A stretch of 64,000 nucleotides of DNA from Nocardia altamirensis NBRC 108246 (GCF_001612685.1 NZ_BDAY01000032.1:31166-95165), one strand, 5' to 3'. Shown: positions 25,112-34,064, counted from the stretch's first letter. Notes: generated by a model not told the origin, from the letters alone. A program made the numbers and translations.

Positions 25112-25903
25112 TCAGGTGCGCGTGGCGCGGGTGCGCAGGATTTCCGCGGTTTGGGCGTCGGCGGGCAGGAATGCTTCCAGGTGCAGCTCGGCGAGGGTGA
25201 TGTCGACGGCGGTGGCGAAGGAGGTGAGGGTGGTGATCAGTCGCAGTTCACCGTCGTCGCTGCGTAGTCGGAGCGGCACCGCGAAGCCGAGGTGGTTCGG
25301 TCCCGGATCGGCTTGGGGGAGATAGGTTTCCAGCTCGGCGATCAGCTCGTCGAGTGCCGGATCTGGGCTGCGCGCGACGCGGGCGTGCAGCGCCTCGGTG
25401 ACGTGGCGCCCCCACTCCGGCAGGTTGATCACGCGCCGTGCGAGGCCCGCCGGATGGAGCGCGAGGCGAAGCACGTTGACCGGTGGTTCCAGCAGTTCGG
25501 GCGCGGCGCCCTCGGTGAGCACCTCGAAGGCCGCGTTGGCGGCGAACAGGATGCCGTACGGCCGGACGACCAGCGCGGGGTAGGGCTGGTGACCGTCGAG
25601 GATGCTGCGCAATGCCTCCCGCACCGGCGCCAATTCCGGTGTGTCCAAAGTGGACTCGGGGAAGGCGGGCGCGAAGCCTGCCGCGAGCAGCAGCCCGTTG
25701 CGTTCCCGCAGCGACAGGTCGAGTGATTCGGCGAGCCGCACCACCATGGTGCGACCAGGGCGCGATCGGCCCTGTTCCAGGAAGCTCAGATGCCGCTGCG
25801 TGGTGTCTGCTTTGATCGCCAGGTCGAGCTGGCTGACCCGGCGCAGCGTGCGCCAATGCTTGAGCTGGCGGGCGAACCCGGCGGCCTCGATCACCGTTGT
25901 CAT
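25112..25903 (-). CDS. Xre-family regulator with MmyB-like ligand domain
   Basis: A 263-residue regulator. The N-terminal Xre HTH is FARQLKHWRTLRRVSQLDLAIKADTTQRHLSFLEQGRSRPGR. The C-terminal MmyB-like (PAS-type) domain has YPALVVRPYGILFAANAAFEVL and LRLALHPAGLARRVINLPEWGRHV. Such proteins commonly control a divergent oxidoreductase. The ATG at 25903 lies 129 nt from the NTF2-like gene reading the other way, and a palindrome sits between them. Confidence 0.9.
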   Translation of the reverse strand: MTTVIEAAGFARQLKHWRTLRRVSQLDLAIKADTTQRHLSFLEQGRSRPGRTMVVRLAESLDLSLRERNGLLLAAGFAPAFPESTLDTPELAPVREALRSILDGHQPYPALVVRPYGILFAANAAFEVLTEGAAPELLEPPVNVLRLALHPAGLARRVINLPEWGRHVTEALHARVARSPDPALDELIAELETYLPQADPGPNHLGFAVPLRLRSDDGELRLITTLTSFATAVDITLAELHLEAFLPADAQTAEILRTRATRT

Positions 25904-25981
25904 GCGCTCAGTCTGGCCGGGCACGGACGGCTGCGCGATTCCGCGGAGGGTATGAGCAAGCAGCCGCGGCATGATTCGGCT

Positions 25982-25997
25982 ATTCCCTGCTGGGAAT
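25982..25997. promoter_or_regulatory. Palindrome between divergent regulator and oxidoreductase operon
   Basis: ATTCCC-TGCT-GGGAAT, perfect 6-bp arms with a 4-nt centre, in the 129-nt gap between the MmyB-like regulator and the NTF2-like gene. A further GGAATC half-site follows. Likely binding site of the regulator; inference from position and symmetry. Confidence 0.5.
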
Positions 25998-26032
25998 CGC
26001 GCGGAATCGTCGCGCTCGCAAAACTCTGTCCC

Positions 26033-26476
26033 ATGAGCAAGCAACTGAACGACACCGAACTGGCCCGCTTCGCCGAGCAGTTCGCGGCACTGTGGAACGA
26101 GTCCGACGCTGAGGTCAGGCGCAAGCAGATCCGAGAGCTCTGGGCGCCCACCGCGACCCAGACCCTGGTCGACCCGCCGGTGGAGATGCGCGAGCAGGTC
26201 GAGAACCTGCAGTTCGCGCTGCCCGCGCTGGAGGTGCGCGGCCATGACGCGCTGGAGCGCAGGGTGACCCGCGCGTTCGAGATGTTCATCGAGTCAGGCG
26301 AATACGCGTTCGCCGTGCCTGCCGCGACCCGGCTGCCCGCCGGACTCGTCGGCGTGACCTGGACGATGGTGACGAAAGCCGACGGTTCGATCGCGGGCGG
26401 CGGTTTCGACGTCATCGGCCTCGATGACGAGGGACGCATCCTGACCGATCACCAGTTCATCGAGGGTGTGCGATGA
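26033..26476 (+). CDS. NTF2-like (SnoaL-type) protein
   Basis: A 147-residue protein of the cone-shaped alpha-beta NTF2 fold: ARFAEQFAALWNESDAEVRRKQIRELWAP at the N-terminus, a central LEVRGHDALERRVTRAFEMFI and a C-terminal sheet GVTWTMVTKADGSIAGGGFDVIGLDDEGRI. Such proteins are small-molecule isomerases or binders. The ATGA overlap with the next gene shows translational coupling to an oxidoreductase. Confidence 0.8.
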   Translation: MSKQLNDTELARFAEQFAALWNESDAEVRRKQIRELWAPTATQTLVDPPVEMREQVENLQFALPALEVRGHDALERRVTRAFEMFIESGEYAFAVPAATRLPAGLVGVTWTMVTKADGSIAGGGFDVIGLDDEGRILTDHQFIEGVR

Positions 26477-27492
26477 GTGGCATCGCCTATCGGCTAGAGC
26501 CGATGCGTGGCCTCGACGGTCTGACCACTGTGCCGCAAGAAGTTCCGCGGCCGGGACCGAATCAGGTGGTGATCCGGGTCAGGGCGGCCTCGCTCAACCG
26601 GCGGGATCTGATGCTGATGGACGGCACCTATCCGCTGCCTGCCACACCGGGGATCGTCCCGCTCTCCGATGGTGTCGGCGAGGTGATCGCGGTCGGGGAC
26701 ACCGTGACTCGGGCCGTGCTCGGCGATCGGGTGACCGGTACCTATTTCGTCCGGTGGATCGACGGACCGCAGCGGCTGCCGCAGGTCGTCGAGCAGTACG
26801 GCGCCACCTTCGACGGGATGCTCGCGACTTACGCGGTGCTCGAGCAGGATTCGGTGGTGCACGTGCCCGCCCACCTCACCGATGTCGAAGCGGCCACGCT
26901 GACCTGCGCAGGCGTGGTCGCCTGGTCGGCGCTGACGAAGCCGGTGCCGGTGGCGCCCGGCGCGTCGGTGCTGACCGTCGGTAGCGGGACGGTCGCGCTG
27001 TTCGCCGTGCAGCACGCGAAAATGCTCGGCGCCAGGGTCATTTCGATCACCTCGAGCCCGGACAAGGCCGAGCGGCTGCGCAAGCTCGGTGCGGACGAGG
27101 TCATCGACCGCACCGCGACACCGGACTGGGACGCCGCGGTGCTCGAGCTCACCGACGGTCACGGTGTCGAGCACGTGGTCGAGGCGGTCGGGCTGCCGAC
27201 GCTGGCGACCTCGGTGCGGTCTGCGGGCTACAACGCGATGATCACCATGATCGGCGCGGCCGAGCTGCCGGACGGTCGGCAGTTCGAGAATCCGTTCGTC
27301 GGGCCCTATCTCGCGATCCGCCGGATCGCCGTCGGCAGCAGAACCGACTTCGAGGCGATGAACCGGGCCGTCACCGAGCATCGGCTGCGCCCCGTCATCG
27401 ATCGCACTTTTCCGCTGGACGAGGCGGCGGCCGCCTACCGGCACTTCCGCGACGGCAACCCGTTCGGCAAGGTCGTTGTCACCATGCCGTGA
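26473..27492 (+). CDS. Zinc-independent MDR-family NAD(P)-dependent oxidoreductase (quinone reductase-like)
   Basis: A 339-residue medium-chain dehydrogenase/reductase. N-terminal GroES-like domain (VVIRVRAASLNRRDLMLMDGTYPLP) and a Rossmann domain with VGSGTVALFAVQHAKMLGA. The structural-zinc cysteines and catalytic-zinc Cys/His of true alcohol dehydrogenases are not present, so it groups with quinone oxidoreductases. The coupling to the NTF2-like gene and the divergent MmyB-type regulator is a recurring actinobacterial set. Confidence 0.88.
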   Translation: MSGIAYRLEPMRGLDGLTTVPQEVPRPGPNQVVIRVRAASLNRRDLMLMDGTYPLPATPGIVPLSDGVGEVIAVGDTVTRAVLGDRVTGTYFVRWIDGPQRLPQVVEQYGATFDGMLATYAVLEQDSVVHVPAHLTDVEAATLTCAGVVAWSALTKPVPVAPGASVLTVGSGTVALFAVQHAKMLGARVISITSSPDKAERLRKLGADEVIDRTATPDWDAAVLELTDGHGVEHVVEAVGLPTLATSVRSAGYNAMITMIGAAELPDGRQFENPFVGPYLAIRRIAVGSRTDFEAMNRAVTEHRLRPVIDRTFPLDEAAAAYRHFRDGNPFGKVVVTMP

Positions 27493-28224
27493 TCACGGGC
27501 AGGTGCTGAGTTCCCGTGCCATGACGTCCTTCTCGGCCTGGGTCACCCAGAGCGTGTAGGTCACCTTGACCTGGATCTGCCTGGTCAGGTACGCGCAGCG
27601 GTAACCCTTGTTCGGCGGCAACCAGGTCGCGGCGTCGGAGTCGCTCTTGGACTGGTTGGTCGGTCCGTCGACGGCCTGCAGGTTCAGCGGATCGTTGGCC
27701 AGGTCACGGCGGCGGTCGGCCGAAAGCTGCTGCGCGCCTTTCTGCCAGGCATCCGACAGCGCGATGACGTGGTCGATCTGCACATCGTCGGAGGTCTTCG
27801 GGCCGCGGACGAAGTGGATGGTCTTGCCGGTGTAGGGGTCGTTCAGGGTGCCGGTGGCGACGACACACTTGCTGTTGTCCTTGAAGGTGACCTCCGTCAG
27901 GTCCCGCTGCAGGATGTCGTTGCGGGTGTCGCACTTGTTGTGGCCGCCGGGCACCGAGACATCGTCGGACCAGGCGGGACCGAATTCCTCACGGCTGTAA
28001 CCGGTTTTGGGCGCGCGCCCGGCGACCCGCAGCGTGTCGAGCAGCGCGAGCGCCTCGCGGCTTGGGACGCTGGCCGGTGCTTCGGCGCAGACCTGCGCGG
28101 ATCCGGTGGTGCATTGGGCGCTGGCTCTCGGGTTCTCGGCCCGGTTGACGAGATAGTAAGAAGCTCCGATGAATGTCGCGATGGTCAACCCGATCAGGGC
28201 GATTCGCTGTGCTGTGAACTTCAT
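27493..28224 (-). CDS. Exported HNH-family nuclease (DUF1524/GmrSD C-terminal type)
   Basis: A 243-residue protein with an N-terminal signal or anchor helix (RIALIGLTIATFIGASYYLV). The catalytic region is VQIDHVIALSDAWQKGAQ with the Asp-His metal motif, followed by DPLNLQAVDGPTNQSKSD and TWLPPNKGYRCAYLTRQIQVK, as in DUF1524. Four or more cysteines in the exported part suggest disulfides. AGGAAG precedes the ATG; TATAGT at 28251-28256 (minus) is a good -10 box. It abuts the stop of the oxidoreductase gene tail to tail. Function: a secreted nuclease, target unknown. Confidence 0.85.
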   Translation of the reverse strand: MKFTAQRIALIGLTIATFIGASYYLVNRAENPRASAQCTTGSAQVCAEAPASVPSREALALLDTLRVAGRAPKTGYSREEFGPAWSDDVSVPGGHNKCDTRNDILQRDLTEVTFKDNSKCVVATGTLNDPYTGKTIHFVRGPKTSDDVQIDHVIALSDAWQKGAQQLSADRRRDLANDPLNLQAVDGPTNQSKSDSDAATWLPPNKGYRCAYLTRQIQVKVTYTLWVTQAEKDVMARELSTCP

Positions 28225-28343
28225 CGAGCTTCCTAACGCCAACCACCTGAACTATAACGGGCGCCAACGTATCCGGAGCTTGACGTTATGGAAGTGATTG
28301 CCGGGTATGACGTTCCGCACAGCCAAGTGGGCTGGACATGACA

Positions 28344-28383
28344 CCACCCCCGAGTCGCCGTGCCGGCGCCGACTCGGGGGTGG
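28344..28383. terminator. 14-bp hairpin in the 694-nt gap before the dehalogenase gene
   Basis: CCACCCCCGAGTCG (28344-28357) and CGACTCGGGGGTGG (28370-28383) are perfect complements with a 12-nt loop. It lies in 28225-28918, a gap with no supportable gene. It may end a small RNA or insulate the divergent genes; no RNA gene was recognised. Confidence 0.5.
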
Positions 28384-28918
28384 CGTGATCACGAGGGAGG
28401 ACGACCGGCTTCGCGCGGGGACGCGGAGAGGTTGTCTAGTCCGATTCCGCACTGGTCGACAGCACAGGACTGATGAGGGAGGTCCCGGGATGTCGAGCCG
28501 CGCAGCGGGCGAACTCGCTCGTGATGATCAGGGGCGGATCGGGATTCGATCGGTGTCTGTCGAGAGTTGGTCCCGCGACTGGGGATTCGCCTCTCGCCTG
28601 TGCACCGTGTTTCTCCGTCTCGATCGCGCTGCTTCTTACGTATTAGGACAGTAGATAACGGGACACGGCCTTGGCAAGCCGATGGTCCTGATTCGGTCGT
28701 ATTCTCAGGTTCATTTCAGACTGGCGGGTCATACCTACGAATACCTACTGGATGCATACGGATGTGCCGGTCAATAGCGGGTCCGGCGATGTGCGTGCGA
28801 GGTGCCCGAGGTCGCTCGAAATGCGTGACGAGCGTCACGTTCTCGCCGGTCACAGTGGCGCGCATCGGTGTGTCCAACCGGGTGAAGGCAACAACGCCGG
28901 ACCTCGGAAGGACAGATC

Positions 28919-29794
28919 ATGGCTACCGTCGACGTTCTCGACTCGTTCCTCAACTACCGCGACGTGGGCACCGGCGCGATCCCGGTGGTGTTCCTGCACG
29001 GCAACCCCACCTCGTCGCACCTGTGGCGCAACGTGATTCCGCACGTCACCGACCAGACCAGGGCGCTGGCGCCAGATCTCGTCGGCATGGGCGAGTCCGG
29101 CAAGCCCGATATCGGCTACCGGTTCATCGACCACGCCCGCTACCTGGATGCGTGGTTCGACGCGCTCGGTCTGGACCAGGTGGTCATCGTCGGACACGAC
29201 TGGGGCGGCGCGCTCGGCCTGGACTTCGCCGCCCGCCATCCCGGCCGGGTGCGCGGCATCGCCCTGGTCGAGACCTTCCTGCGCCCGATGCGCTTGGCGG
29301 AACTCCCGCCGCTCGGCGAGGAGCTGTTCCGGAAGTTCCGCGGCGCGGAGGGGGAGCGAATGGTGTTGGCGGAGAATACGTTCATCGAATTCAACCTGCC
29401 CCACGGTGTGGTGAACCTGTCGCCCGAGGATCACGATGTCTACCGCGCGCCCTACCCGACCCCGGAATCCCGCAAGCCGATGTTGGTGTGGCCGCGCGAA
29501 TTCCCGCTGGACGGGGTGCCCGAGGACGTGGTGGCGATCGTGCGGAACTACGGGGAGTGGGCAGCGCGGACACCCGAGGTGCCCAAGCTGCTGATGGCGC
29601 TGGAGAACGGAATCGGCATGGGGTCGCCCGAGACGATCGACTGGGCGGCAAGCACGTTCGCGAGCGCCGAGGTCGCGCCGATCGGGCCTGCCGGGCATCA
29701 CGTGCCCGAGGACCGGCCGGACGAGATCGGGGCCGCGGTCGCGGGCTGGCTGCGCAGGCATGCGCTCCTCGATGCGACGGCCGCAGCATCCTGA
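28919..29794 (+). CDS. Haloalkane dehalogenase (subfamily II-like)
   Basis: Hydrolytic dehalogenase converting haloalkanes to alcohols. The 291-residue alpha/beta hydrolase has the nucleophile Asp94 in GHDWGG, with Trp95 next to it as halide-binding Trp, and Asn29 in HGNPTSSHLWRN as the second halide ligand, a subfamily II mark. Glu118 in LVETFLRP is the expected catalytic acid and His260 in GHHVPEDRPDEIG the base. GGAAGGACA stands before the ATG. Monocistronic. Substrate range cannot be predicted. Confidence 0.88.
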   Translation: MATVDVLDSFLNYRDVGTGAIPVVFLHGNPTSSHLWRNVIPHVTDQTRALAPDLVGMGESGKPDIGYRFIDHARYLDAWFDALGLDQVVIVGHDWGGALGLDFAARHPGRVRGIALVETFLRPMRLAELPPLGEELFRKFRGAEGERMVLAENTFIEFNLPHGVVNLSPEDHDVYRAPYPTPESRKPMLVWPREFPLDGVPEDVVAIVRNYGEWAARTPEVPKLLMALENGIGMGSPETIDWAASTFASAEVAPIGPAGHHVPEDRPDEIGAAVAGWLRRHALLDATAAAS

Positions 29795-29942
29795 GGCGGT
29801 CGCCGGCCGCGGGTCGATCGGTCCAACCGACGCGGCCGCGGTGAACGCTGCCTCGAGCCGTCCGGACGCATGCTGCGCCGGGCGGCTCGGCCGCGGCCGA
29901 ATTCACCTTGCACGAGCCGACCGGTCATCGAAGGATGGCTGG

Positions 29943-30806
29943 ATGAGTGTGGACGCGGTAGCGAGCGAGCAGATCCTGGCCGAAGAGCGGGAACTGGTCG
30001 GACGCGCCGTGGCGGGTGATCGGGCCGCGATCGCCGATGTGGTGCGCCTGCTGCAGGATCCGCTGTATCGGCTGGCGTTGCGCATGGTGTGGCGGCCCGC
30101 CGAAGCCGAGGACGCGACGCAGGAGATCCTGCTGCGGGTGCTCGGCCATCTCGGCACCTGGCGGGCCGAGGCGCGGCTGACCACCTGGGCGTATCGGATC
30201 GGCGTCAACTATCTGCTGAACTTGAAACGGCAAACACCACAGGAGGCGGCGCAGCTGAGCTTGGACACCTACCGCGAGGGCTTGGCCGACGGCCTTGCCG
30301 AGGAGGACTACCGCGGCCCGGAGGCGACGCTGCTGGCCACCGAGGTCAGACTGAACTGCTCGCAGGCCATGCTGCAATGCCTGGCCCGCGACGAGCGCGT
30401 CGCGTTCGTGCTCGGCGACGTGTTCGAGATGAACTCCACCGACGCGGCCTGGATCCTCGACATCACCCCGGCTGCGTATCGAAAGCGCTTGGAGCGCGCC
30501 AAGAAACGCCTCGGCACCTTCCTCACGTCGACCTGCGGTCTCGCCGACTCGAAGGCGTTCTGCCGCTGCTCGCGTCGCATCGACAAGGCGGTCGAACTCG
30601 GCCGGGTCGATCCGCGCAAGCCGACCTTCGCCCGCCATCCGGTCACGCCGGGCGGCCGCACCGCCGTCAAGGCCGAAGAACAGATGATCCAGCTCCACGA
30701 CGCAGCGGCAGTACTCAGGGCCCACCCCGATTACGCTGCGCCGCAGGCGAAGATGGACGCAATCGCCGGTCTACTGAACTCAGGCCGCTTCCCCCTCCTG
30801 GATTGA
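29943..30806 (+). CDS. ECF sigma factor with cysteine-containing C-terminal extension
   Basis: A 287-residue ECF sigma factor. Region 2: LYRLALRMVWRPAEAEDATQEILLRVLGHL and WAYRIGVNYLLN. Region 4: RVAFVLGDVFEMNSTDAAWILDITPAAYRKRLERAKKRL. A tail of about 100 residues begins CGLADSKAFCRCSRRI, whose C-x9-C-x-C pattern recurs in an ECF group with C-terminal extensions and may bind metal. No anti-sigma gene is adjacent; the tail may replace it. AAGGA precedes the ATG at 29943. Confidence 0.88.
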   Translation: MSVDAVASEQILAEERELVGRAVAGDRAAIADVVRLLQDPLYRLALRMVWRPAEAEDATQEILLRVLGHLGTWRAEARLTTWAYRIGVNYLLNLKRQTPQEAAQLSLDTYREGLADGLAEEDYRGPEATLLATEVRLNCSQAMLQCLARDERVAFVLGDVFEMNSTDAAWILDITPAAYRKRLERAKKRLGTFLTSTCGLADSKAFCRCSRRIDKAVELGRVDPRKPTFARHPVTPGGRTAVKAEEQMIQLHDAAAVLRAHPDYAAPQAKMDAIAGLLNSGRFPLLD

Positions 30807-30866
30807 GCTCCACTGCGCGGTCCGACCGGTACACAACGGCCCACGCAGGAATCACAGAGACTCAGC

Positions 30867-30918
30867 ACTATTCACAGAGGTTGCGCCCTCTGTGAATAGT
30901 CGACAGGGTTTGTGGGAC
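30867..30918 (-). repeat. Palindromic intergenic repeat, copy 2 (terminator-like)
   Basis: ACTATTCACAGAGG (30867-30880) and CCTCTGTGAATAGT (30887-30900) form a perfect 14-bp hairpin with a 6-nt loop. On the minus strand the flank 30918-30901 matches the flank of copy 1 (9518-9535) at about 15 of 18 positions. Like copy 1 it separates two converging genes, here the ECF sigma factor and the transporter remnant. Confidence 0.7.
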
Positions 30919-30934
30919 CGCGCGGGACTGGGGG

Positions 30935-31949
30935 TTAGGTTGCGGGAGTGGGGTGTAGGAGTGCGCCGGTCAGGATGCCGCGGAGGGTGTGGGTCGCCAC
31001 TACTGCCCAGGCGGCGACCAGCGTGGTGAACAGGGTGACTGCGACGATCGCGAAAAGGTCTGCCCCGGTGTGGGTATAGAGGACGGTGCTGCCGGTGACG
31101 CAGGTGCCGACCGGGAAGGTGAAGCCCCACCAGGTCAGGGTGAAGCGCAACTCGCCTGCGCGGGCGGTCTTTACCGTGACGGCGAGCGCAAGCAGCAACC
31201 ACAGCATGGCGAAGCCCCAGGTGGCGATGCCGAAGATCACCGAGAAGACCAGCATGCCGTTGGCGTAGCTGCCTGGCAGCACGGCCGGGGCCGCGGTGGC
31301 GAGTAGTCCTGCGGCGGTGACCGATTGGCCGAGCGGGCCGAGCACGATCCACAGCGTGGGGACCATGCCCGCTGGGGGAGTGCCGTGATGCACGAGGCGG
31401 GACCAGATCATCGCAATGATGATCAGCGCGGCGAACAGGCTGAGGCCGAACATGGCGAAGCAGAGCACAAGCATGGTCAGTCGCGGCTGGCCCGCAGGGG
31501 TGTGCGGGATGAGCAGCGCGCCCATGGTCGCCGACACCATCGGCGGCACCACCGGCATCAGCCAGCCGCCGAAGGCGGCATCGGGTGCGACCTGGTGCCT
31601 GGTGAACATCCGGTAGGGGATGGCGAAGGCGGTCAGCAGTCCGAGTGCGGTGCCCGCGGTCCAGAGCACCCAGTCGATCGCCACCGCGGCGGGCATCCCG
31701 AGCACGTCGCCGCCCAGCAGCAGGGTGCCGCCACCGACGGTCAGCAGTGCCATCGGCGGTGCGCCGAAGAACTGCGACATCACCGGGTGCTCGCGATGGT
31801 CGCGGGCGGTGTCGGCGAATCGGATTCGATGCGCGAGCCACGCCACGCTCACCGCAACGAGTGCGGCGGCGGCCAGCGCCCAGACGACAGTGGCCGCACC
31901 GCGCAGTCCGGGAAGTTGCAGCGGCAAGGTGACCGCGGCGTTGGCGACG
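30935..31949 (-). pseudogene. TDT-family (TehA/SLAC1-like) transporter, C-terminal fragment, disrupted by prophage
   Basis: Most of a ten-helix TDT protein (tellurite-resistance/dicarboxylate/sulfite exporter family): LPLQLPGLRGAATVVWAL through PVGTCVTGSTVLYTHTGADL. The family N-terminus (FGPNWFAAVMGTGIV) is missing here and found at 47991-48220 on the same strand. The break is exactly at the 12-bp attL core (31938-31949). A TTG near 31927 could start a truncated protein lacking helix 1. Joined to the other fragment it gives an unbroken frame of 411 codons. Confidence 0.9.
31938..31949 (+). other. attL core
   Basis: GCGTTGGCGACG, identical to 47991-48002. The transporter gene lies to the left and prophage DNA to the right. 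The prophage arm carries CACCTCTAAA at 31962-31971, similar to CACCTTTAGA near attR. Confidence 0.88.
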
Positions 31950-32024
31950 CTGCGTTAGCATCACCTCTAAATAGGTAGGCTGACATGGGGATTCGGCCTA
32001 CGAAGATGAAGGAGGCCCGACACG

Positions 32025-33656
32025 ATGACCGCGTCCGCGACTCGTACCCGACTATCCGAAGCGATCGAAGCACTCGAAGGTGACGTGATCACCACCGATG
32101 CCGAACTGTTGGCGTTCCTCGATCGTGCCCGCGCGATTCTCGCGGCGTACCCCATCGAACCTGGCGGTGATATTGATTGCGCCGCAGTCGTGCTCCGCAT
32201 GTCCCAGGACACCGCCCGCACCGCCGCAGGTGTCGCCCGCGACGATGCGACCCACGGCCAAGCCTTGGGCGTGAAACGTCAACTCGTGATGGGTGTGCGC
32301 ACCGCCGAAAATCTGAGGTGGAGAATTGGTGAAATCTACTGCGACAATTCGGTAACCGCCTCCCGTGACGTCAAGGGACGACGGAAGAAGGCGCGCCCTG
32401 AATACGACCGGTTGTTGGAAGATATTGCAGCTGGGGACGTGCAGGCTGTGATCATGCAGGATCAAGATCGCCTGCACCGTGACCGCGCCGACTATATTGC
32501 GTTCGAGCAGCTGTGCCGGGTATCTAATTGTCGCTATCTAGTTGGTTCCAGTGGTACGCCGACCGATTTGCACGATATGGACGGCCAGATCATGGCTACG
32601 ATCAAAGCTGCATTTGCGGAGAAGGATTCACGTCTGAAAGCGAAGAAGCTTCGCGAGAAGTGCGAGCAGCGGGCGCGGATGGGCCAGCCCAATACGGGGG
32701 GTAGCCGCCCGTACGGATATGAGGCCGACCGGGTGACGATCAAAGCTGATGAAGCCGAGGTAATTCGTGAGGCCGTACGCCGCTTCGTGGCCGGAGAGGC
32801 GGTGCGTTCCATTACGCGATGGATGAACGAGAGCGGGAAGAAGACAGTTACGGGAGGGCCATGGCGGTATCAGACAGTGAACTCAATTCTGCGTTCACCG
32901 CGAATCGCAGGGCTGAGCGAGTACGGAGGTGAGGTCATCGGTCGTGCGGTGTGGGAGGGGATCATTTCCCCCGAGGAGCGCGATCGGGTGCTAGCGAAAC
33001 CTGCGGAAAAGAAATACAGCCGCACCCGCGCGCCGCAACGCTACGTGCTGGCGGGTCTGCTTCGGTGCGGGAGATGCGAAGAGCGTCTTCAGTCCCAGGT
33101 AAAAGGCGTTTCTAAGAAGGATAAGGGCGGCTCTAAGAAGCGAGTGCGTCGATATGTGTGCCAATCCGGGCCGGGTGACGGGGCATGTGGTCGGCTGACG
33201 GTTGTTGCCGAACAGGTAGAGAGCCTGCTGGTCAATGCTGCACTGGCACGGCTGGATTCGGTGGATCTGGCCGCCGCTATCGCCGGAAAGGCCGAGGCGA
33301 ATAAGAATTTGGCGGAGTTGTCCCGGCAGGTGGATGAAGATCAAGCCGAACTCAAGCAGCTTGCGCACATGAAGGCCGCGCGCCGGATCACTATGGCCGA
33401 GTGGCTTGTTCTGCGCGATGAGATCGAGTCACGGCTGGACGGCAACCGACGCAAGATAGCGCAGGCGACCCAGACAACCGAGGTTGTCGAGATCATCGGC
33501 CGTGGTGAGGCCCTGGGGCGGGAATGGCCCGACCTGAGTATCGACCGGCGGCAGGCGATCATCAAGGCAGTGCTCGACCATGCGGTGATCACCCCCGGCA
33601 AGCTGGGGGCGCGTTCGCTCGACACCGACCGCGTTCACCCGGTCTGGCGAATCTGA
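32025..33656 (+). CDS. Large serine recombinase (phage integrase)
   Basis: Catalyses site-specific integration between attP and attB. The 543-residue product has an unusual N-terminal extension of about 50 residues, then the resolvase domain with the nucleophile Ser60 in LRMSQDTART and QDRLHRD as the DRLxR-type motif. The recombinase domain follows (GSRPYGYE, AVRSITRWMNESG, VNSILRSPRIAG), then a zinc ribbon (LLRCGRCEERL ... YVCQSGPGDGACG) and a coiled coil (about residues 415-475). AAGGAGG sits 9 nt before the ATG. Located 75 bp inside attL and reading inward; a strong terminator follows. Confidence 0.95.
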   Translation: MTASATRTRLSEAIEALEGDVITTDAELLAFLDRARAILAAYPIEPGGDIDCAAVVLRMSQDTARTAAGVARDDATHGQALGVKRQLVMGVRTAENLRWRIGEIYCDNSVTASRDVKGRRKKARPEYDRLLEDIAAGDVQAVIMQDQDRLHRDRADYIAFEQLCRVSNCRYLVGSSGTPTDLHDMDGQIMATIKAAFAEKDSRLKAKKLREKCEQRARMGQPNTGGSRPYGYEADRVTIKADEAEVIREAVRRFVAGEAVRSITRWMNESGKKTVTGGPWRYQTVNSILRSPRIAGLSEYGGEVIGRAVWEGIISPEERDRVLAKPAEKKYSRTRAPQRYVLAGLLRCGRCEERLQSQVKGVSKKDKGGSKKRVRRYVCQSGPGDGACGRLTVVAEQVESLLVNAALARLDSVDLAAAIAGKAEANKNLAELSRQVDEDQAELKQLAHMKAARRITMAEWLVLRDEIESRLDGNRRKIAQATQTTEVVEIIGRGEALGREWPDLSIDRRQAIIKAVLDHAVITPGKLGARSLDTDRVHPVWRI

Positions 33657-33668
33657 CTCGTTCCCCCG

Positions 33669-33701
33669 AAGGGCCGACCCGAAGCTTTCGGGTCGGCCCT
33701 T
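33669..33701 (+). terminator. Intrinsic terminator after integrase
   Basis: AAGGGCCGACCCGAA (33669-33683) and TTCGGGTCGGCCCTT (33687-33701) form a perfect 15-bp stem with a 3-nt loop, 13 nt after the integrase stop, and run into TTTC. It isolates integrase from the early genes. Confidence 0.85.
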
Positions 33702-33770
33702 TCGCTGTTCCCGGCGTGCCGCGATACCCCCAGCGACCGAGACATACCGGTCAGAACGGTCCACTGAGGG

Positions 33771-33815
33771 TTGCAACAGGTCTAAACGGACCTTATTCTG
33801 TTCCGTATGGAACAG
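33771..33815 (+). promoter_or_regulatory. Early phage promoter with operator over the start codon
   Basis: TTGCAA (33771-33776), 17 nt, TATTCT (33794-33799), then the ATG at 33807 after 7 nt: a leaderless early promoter. CTGTTCC-GTAT-GGAACAG (33798-33815), 7-bp perfect arms, spans the transcription start and the start codon, so a bound repressor would block both. Confidence 0.7.
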
Positions 33816-34064
33816 CTAGACCGCAAGGTCACCAAGCGGGCACGCCGCGCCGCGCCCGCTGCCGGGTCGCGGCCCGAAGGCCACGAAAACAGCGGGCTAC
33901 CCGAGCTTCCGTGTACTGAGGACCAGTTCCGGGCGTGGTTGACCAAAAGCTGTGCCGCACAGGGGGTTCCGGTCGTCATTCGAGACCCTGAGACGATCGC
34001 CAAAGTGGCCGTGCTGCTCGGCGCGTCCGGACCTCGCCGCCGCTCACGCGGAGTGAAGCCATGA
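33807..34064 (+). CDS. First early-region protein, unknown (possible directionality factor)
   Basis: An 85-residue basic protein: KRARRAAPAAGSRPEG at the N-terminus and a helical stretch EDQFRAWLTKSCAAQGVPVVIRDPETIAKVAVLLG. No family match. It is transcribed first after the integrase terminator from a repressible leaderless promoter. Recombination directionality factors of serine integrases often lie in this position and are small and basic, but nothing in the sequence proves it. Ends in an ATGA overlap with the next gene. Confidence 0.65.
   Translation: MEQLDRKVTKRARRAAPAAGSRPEGHENSGLPELPCTEDQFRAWLTKSCAAQGVPVVIRDPETIAKVAVLLGASGPRRRSRGVKP

Noticed and set aside
28298..28654. 118-codon frame in the gap before the dehalogenase gene
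   Set aside because: No ribosome site, crosses the perfect hairpin at 28344-28383, and product has no domain-like pattern.
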